From Prevotella sp. (GTDB taxonomy: Bacteria; Bacteroidota; Bacteroidia; Bacteroidales; Bacteroidaceae), in the NCBI GenBank assembly GCA_024690505.1, contig JAILPA010000106.1, positions 1 through 39,996 on the forward strand: a DNA stretch of 39,996 nt, given 5' to 3'. Positions 36,383 to 39,996 of the stretch are shown here, piece after piece; position 1 is the first letter of the stretch, and each line of letters starts with the position of its first letter. Under the pieces are notes generated by a model, which was not told the origin of the DNA, did no database searches, and was given only the letters and a program-made list of their open reading frames with translations. The translations under genes were made by a program, and so were the position numbers.

Positions 36383-36952
36383 ATGAAGACTGAAGACAAG
36401 GACAAGGAACCTGACATGGCTGAAGTAGTCCTTACCGTAAATGTTGGTGTTGATGTCATTGACAAGGTGCGCTCTGGCCAGATAACACATATTGCCTTAG
36501 ACATCAATGATAACAACTATCGCCAGATTCTGGAGAATAATAATGGCCACCTCTTATTAATCGTCGACGAGATGCCAACGACGTTCCACGGCTGCTATTT
36601 ATATAATAACGGTGTGTTCCCTTACGCCGTCAAGGACACTTTGGACTTTTTGCTGCTCATTGGCAACGATGACAATTGTCTAGCTAAAATTATCGGTATA
36701 GACACCAAGCCAGGCATCCGCTTCCGCTTCCAAGGACAAGGCAAGCCCAGTGTGGAAGATCCCAAGGGTGACAGCTGCATTTGGGAGATTCAGTTTGAAG
36801 TGGTGCCTGTCCCTAAGGAGCCTAAAAGATACCTGATGCGTTGGAATCCCTCTGTCAGCTCGTTTACTGAGATGGATTATGCGAAGTGCATTGCTGACAT
36901 GGAATTACTGACCGAGGATATTCTTGCCAAGCTGGAAGAACTGAGGGGGTAA
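36383..36952 (+). CDS. Unknown protein, possibly ASCH-like
   Basis: I do not recognise this 189-residue protein with confidence. It starts at the ATG at 36383; the longer frame would begin inside the palindromic repeat. It has an acidic charged N-terminus and then a compact alternating beta/alpha pattern (KVRSGQITHIALDINDNNY, GHLLLIVDEMPTTFHGCYLY, DTLDFLLLIGNDDNCLAKI, CIWEIQFEVVPVP), and it ends in a helix. The order of strands and the V-x-SG-x-I start are weakly like ASCH/PUA-type RNA-binding domains. No signal peptide or membrane segment is seen. It stands alone between the exporter and a convergent gene. Confidence 0.6.
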   Translation: MKTEDKDKEPDMAEVVLTVNVGVDVIDKVRSGQITHIALDINDNNYRQILENNNGHLLLIVDEMPTTFHGCYLYNNGVFPYAVKDTLDFLLLIGNDDNCLAKIIGIDTKPGIRFRFQGQGKPSVEDPKGDSCIWEIQFEVVPVPKEPKRYLMRWNPSVSSFTEMDYAKCIADMELLTEDILAKLEELRG

Positions 36953-36963
36953 CGACTAAACCA

Positions 36964-38433
36964 TCAAAAGCCGGTTCCTGCGATTTTCTTGTGCCCTTTG
37001 CTGACAGCGATGCCCTTTGTGTGGGTGTGCAGACGCTGTCCTGCGAGGTTGTATGCCGGCAGAATGCTGGCGCTGGCGGCAGGGGCTGTGATGATTGCCG
37101 AAGAGAGGTTGGCCTCGAACTGAATCTCCTGAGAGGGGAGGATGGCTGGACTGATGATATGAAGGTCGTCGGGATTGGTCAGCGGTGCGCCTATCTCCAC
37201 CCATTGCTCCTGGCCAGGTAGCAGCAGACGCAGCGACGTGTCCGAGGCTACGGTGTCTACAGCAAACCAAGCATCGCGGTAGATGGGTGCGATGCCGTTG
37301 TTGACAACGAGCAGTCGGGTGGTGGTGCCGTCGGTCAGACATTCCCTTACCTCAAAGCGGTAGCCGGTGGCCATAGAGGCCTCGCGGAAACGGGCGGCGG
37401 TGCCATAGGTGCCGCCAGGTGCGTCGTTGGCTATCATAAAGGTTATGTGGTATTTAGCGGCCTGCTCCTCCCAGGTGTGGCCGTACATGCCGGCGGGGTT
37501 GAGGAAGTTCTTTTGGTCGCTCGACTTGTAGTAACTTATCTCACCACCGCAGACGCCCAGCTGCCAGCGTGTGCCCTTTCCGATGGCGTTCCAGTACTCT
37601 TCGTTGTAGCCATCGGCAGTGCCTATCTCGTGGTCTTTGTGCATGAACGAGTCGTCGAACAGACCAAATGGAAGCGACATCAGCGTCTCATCGTCGACGA
37701 CGGGCGAGTACTCATCGTCGCTGGCATCGATGGATACGAGCCAGGGCAGTCCGTCGGCAACGCTGCTCATGTGTAGGAAGAACTGTTTTTGGAATGCCTT
37801 CGAGGGGAAGTTGACACCAAACTGTAGCTTTGTGCCATAGATGTGATACTCCGACCAGTGGCCAAAGCCCACCTCGAGGAATGCCAGGCGCGGGTCGTGG
37901 GCATAGCGCGAGGCGAAGTCTGCGTAGAACTGCAGAGTGAACCGCTGCAGCTCGACATTGCTCCAGTCGGCATAGTAGGTGGGGCCGTCACCGCCGGGGT
38001 TGCTCGAATAGGTCTCGTGGTAGTCGTCCCGTTGCTTGATGTATTGTGGCACGGCCGTGGTGCCCTTCTTCCCATCGACGTCAGTTCCCGAAGGATACTC
38101 GTAGCGGAAACGTGCCACCAGCTGGTGGCCGCGGCCGGCGACTTCGTCCAGCAACTCGTCGAACGATGACCAGTCGTAGTCGATGGCGCCGTCATCGCTG
38201 CATCCCTTTACTACCTTGTAGGGCAGACAATAGGAGAACTCCAGCTGTATGCTCTCACCATAGTTGGCATGGCGGTCTTCAGCCTCGTCGGGCCAAAGCA
38301 CCAGGCCGGTCATGGGCTGCGGATGGGTGATCTGTCTCGACAGGGCTACACTCTGCCACGTCTGTGCCTTCATGCCTATAGCCGTCAGCGCAAGGGCGAC
38401 CAGCCACATTGTCATCGTTTTTACTCTCTTCAT
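36964..38433 (-). CDS. Secreted DUF4832/DUF4874-type protein
   Basis: The protein of about 489 residues has a signal peptide (MKRVKTMTMWLVALALTAIG, cleavage after KAQ), a barrel-like region with DYDWSSFDELLDEVAGRGHQ and FLEVGFGHWSEYH, and a later SYYKSSDQKN segment, matching the DUF4874/DUF4832 pair of Bacteroidetes. The end (LPAYNLAGQRLHTHTKGIAV) resembles the short C-terminal sorting-like domain common in Prevotella exported proteins. Function is unknown; glycan-related is a guess from the barrel. I start at 38433 because the promoter -7 element at 38458-38465 leaves the upstream ATG (38460) untranscribed. Confidence 0.8.
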   Translation of the reverse strand: MKRVKTMTMWLVALALTAIGMKAQTWQSVALSRQITHPQPMTGLVLWPDEAEDRHANYGESIQLEFSYCLPYKVVKGCSDDGAIDYDWSSFDELLDEVAGRGHQLVARFRYEYPSGTDVDGKKGTTAVPQYIKQRDDYHETYSSNPGGDGPTYYADWSNVELQRFTLQFYADFASRYAHDPRLAFLEVGFGHWSEYHIYGTKLQFGVNFPSKAFQKQFFLHMSSVADGLPWLVSIDASDDEYSPVVDDETLMSLPFGLFDDSFMHKDHEIGTADGYNEEYWNAIGKGTRWQLGVCGGEISYYKSSDQKNFLNPAGMYGHTWEEQAAKYHITFMIANDAPGGTYGTAARFREASMATGYRFEVRECLTDGTTTRLLVVNNGIAPIYRDAWFAVDTVASDTSLRLLLPGQEQWVEIGAPLTNPDDLHIISPAILPSQEIQFEANLSSAIITAPAASASILPAYNLAGQRLHTHTKGIAVSKGHKKIAGTGF

Positions 38434-38457
38434 AGTCGTTGTGTTGTGTTTATGGAG

Positions 38458-38465
38458 CAAAGTTA
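38458..38465 (-). promoter_or_regulatory. Promoter -7 element of the DUF4832 gene
   Basis: TAACTTTG on the - strand fits TAnnTTTG, 24 bases before the chosen ATG. Its upstream bases are the stop codon of the WYL regulator gene. Confidence 0.65.
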
Positions 38466-39368
38466 CACATTTTTATATAAATATCTGTCAACTGATGCCT
38501 GCAAAGAGTTATATATTTTTTTGCGCAGCTCTATTGGCTCAAGCACTTCCAAGCCGTCAGTATACGACATCAGTTCATGCACGAAATCGGCTGAAGGACG
38601 GATGTCGTACGAGAAATCCGTATAATCATCAGTATGCTCTATCACCTTCTGCGATGCATGCAGGGGCAGCGTCCGCAGATAGTTCGGCACATTTCCATAC
38701 GCTCTGATCACCACATGTGCCATTGGCGTATCGTCAGTCGTGATGCCATAGTATTCTGCAAAGTAATTCTCAGGTAAAAATCCTTCCGGCATTTCAAAAG
38801 TCTCGTCAGAGATTTCCACCGACAGCATCCTGTCGAGCGCGTATGTAGCCATGTGCCTGCCAGTATAGGTCAGGATATACCATCGCTGTCGGAAAAGCTT
38901 CAGGGCGTATGGCGATACCGTTTTCTCATAACTCTCAAGCCCAAATCGCTGGTAAGTAATTTTCAGTCGTCTGTTTGTCTTAAGGGCCAGTATGATAGTT
39001 TGTAAGTATTCTTCACCGGCAGGCACGTTCTCCAAAAGAATGCGATTCCTGAGAGAGACACTGTCGGAAAGAACCGTATTCACGGTAAGCGTAGAAAGCA
39101 TCCAGCCCTCTATCGTGTCATCGTTGATCACCTCCGGATTGCTGATAAAGTACTTGTAGCCATGCTCCATGTCGCACTCTATCACGATGCCAAACATGTT
39201 GAGTATGGCATCCTTATGGCGCAAGAACGATTTGCGGTTCAGGGCTTCACCCCCAATCACCTCATCCTTCATCCATAGTTTGTTCAGCTGTTCGAGCGAC
39301 AACATCTTATATTGCCGCAGCGTATTCACAATCCAAATATACTGCTGGAAAATCTTTGCTGGCTTCAT
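38463..39368 (-). CDS. WYL-domain transcription regulator
   Basis: The 301-residue protein has an N-terminal winged helix region (WIVNTLRQYKMLSLEQLNKL, then the NRKSFLRHKDAIL segment), a helical middle and a WYL domain from about residue 130 (RRLKITYQRFG, SPYALKLFRQRWYILTYT). It closes with a WCX-type C-terminal extension. WYL regulators bind DNA and respond to nucleic-acid or nucleotide ligands, and they often sit beside defence genes. Here the neighbour upstream is a type I restriction specificity gene, which fits. It has its own promoter at 39479-39486. Confidence 0.9.
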   Translation of the reverse strand: MKPAKIFQQYIWIVNTLRQYKMLSLEQLNKLWMKDEVIGGEALNRKSFLRHKDAILNMFGIVIECDMEHGYKYFISNPEVINDDTIEGWMLSTLTVNTVLSDSVSLRNRILLENVPAGEEYLQTIILALKTNRRLKITYQRFGLESYEKTVSPYALKLFRQRWYILTYTGRHMATYALDRMLSVEISDETFEMPEGFLPENYFAEYYGITTDDTPMAHVVIRAYGNVPNYLRTLPLHASQKVIEHTDDYTDFSYDIRPSADFVHELMSYTDGLEVLEPIELRKKIYNSLQASVDRYLYKNV

Positions 39369-39478
39369 ATATCATTCCTTTTCTATTTTAGCAAGGTCGA
39401 ACAGCTTGATGTCTGGCACATTGCCCATATCGTGATTCGTGCTTGAATGCGAAAGCTCCTGTTGTCTTTTGCTCGCTG

Positions 39479-39486
39479 CAAAGATA
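39479..39486 (-). promoter_or_regulatory. Promoter -7 element of the WYL regulator
   Basis: TATCTTTG on the - strand fits TAnnTTTG and lies 110 bases before the ATG, leaving a longer than usual untranslated leader. A TTTG about 24 bases further upstream could act as -33. Confidence 0.6.
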
Positions 39487-39536
39487 AATAATTTGTGCCA
39501 TATATGCAAATATAAGCCGGGGTATTTATAGCATAA

Positions 39537-39996
39537 TCAGATGTAACCCTTCGGAAAATCGAAATAGTAGAAATAATTCTGCGCCTTGATTTCTGACATT
39601 TCAGACAGATAGTAAAAGAGATAATGAACCAAAATCTTTTTGTACATATATGATCTAATCAATACAGCGGCTTGATTGAAGTTGCTTTCTGGTAAGTCAG
39701 ATGGAATAATTGCAAGTTTGCCAAGGGGAGGCCCAACAATATTCATAATCAAGTCACCTACCTCAGTCCTTGATCTTTGTAGTTTGCCATTATGCACCTC
39801 TGGCTTTATGTATTGTGGATGAAAGAAGAAGTCAATTTGTTGCTTTCGCAGATTGTACATCTTTATATATGGGATTCCTTTTTCTACAAAAGCATCCTTA
39901 CTTGGAGTGCTACCAGAAGCAACATAAGCAAAATCGTCAACCCTACACCAAGTCCAACTTTCAGGTATCTCAAACGGCACGTTCTTATAATGGGAC
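39537..39996 (-). CDS. hsdS: Type I restriction specificity subunit (HsdS), 3' part, apparently truncated
   Basis: The frame is open through the window edge; codons before the GTG at 39980 already read HYKNVPFEIPESWTW, a typical junction leading into an HsdS target-recognition domain, so the gene extends beyond the window. The domain follows the family pattern (SGSTPSKDAFVEKGIPYIKM, GDLIMNIVGPPLGKLAI, NFNQAAVLIRS) and should read DNA sequence for the restriction-modification complex. It ends at a TGA right after EIKAQNYFYYFDFPKGYI, without the conserved helical spacer that normally follows, and no HsdS sequence is seen downstream. A truncated or recombining specificity gene is likely. Confidence 0.8.
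   Translation of the reverse strand, partial: SHYKNVPFEIPESWTWCRVDDFAYVASGSTPSKDAFVEKGIPYIKMYNLRKQQIDFFFHPQYIKPEVHNGKLQRSRTEVGDLIMNIVGPPLGKLAIIPSDLPESNFNQAAVLIRSYMYKKILVHYLFYYLSEMSEIKAQNYFYYFDFPKGYI

Overview
The window looks like chromosomal DNA of a Bacteroidetes bacterium, most likely in the Prevotella/Segatella group. The main evidence is gene content (GH97 SusB-type alpha-glucosidase, class III fructose-1,6-bisphosphatase, fused hisIE, HECLGH-type dipeptidyl peptidase III, DUF3298 lipoprotein, DUF4832 protein). Supporting evidence is a set of start-proximal TAnnTTTG motifs of the Bacteroidetes sigma type and the general absence of Shine-Dalgarno sequences. No rRNA, tRNA or CRISPR array was recognised.

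Region 1 (1-4377) is the end of a surface-polysaccharide locus on the + strand. It holds the tail of a pyruvyltransferase, a 5' relic of a glycosyltransferase gene, an AT-rich QueC-like PP-loop gene, a GT4 glycosyltransferase, a TupA-like ATP-grasp protein and an Alg14/Alg13-like pair. A frameshifted transposase remnant closes the region. The relic is about three-quarters identical to the start of the intact GT4 gene, so the QueC-like gene plus GT4 look like a swapped-in cassette.

Region 2 (4378-12441, + strand) is a four-gene starch/maltodextrin operon: GH97 glucosidase, a sensor with a degenerate phospho-acceptor site, a full histidine kinase, and a secreted type I pullulanase. It is preceded by a LacI-type palindrome and a TATCTTTG promoter.

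Region 3 (12659-28935, - strand) is a long housekeeping block: tsaC-like, prfC, rlmD, a DUF3298 lipoprotein, pgk, then a tightly packed run transcribed purU-hisH-hisA-hisF-hisIE-ftsE-lysC-lysA-unknown-fbp. Several junctions overlap by 4 to 34 bases, suggesting co-transcription from a promoter in front of purU. Noncoding structure here includes an inverted-repeat-bounded element before prfC's end and a duplicated start region in front of prfC that makes a 15-codon leader.

Region 4 (28936-36952, mostly + strand) starts from divergent promoters and carries a small AraC-type regulator, three 22-base-spaced palindromes, dipeptidyl peptidase III, an alkylation-repair-like HEAT protein, an asymmetric heterodimeric ABC exporter and an unknown protein. 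GC-rich palindromic repeats bracket the repair/exporter block.

Region 5 (36953-39996, - strand) has a secreted DUF4832 protein, a WYL regulator and the 3' part of a type I restriction specificity gene that stops early. The strongest candidates for something new are the QueC-like polysaccharide cassette, the paired sensor with Asp in place of His, the triple-palindrome array and the prfC leader.
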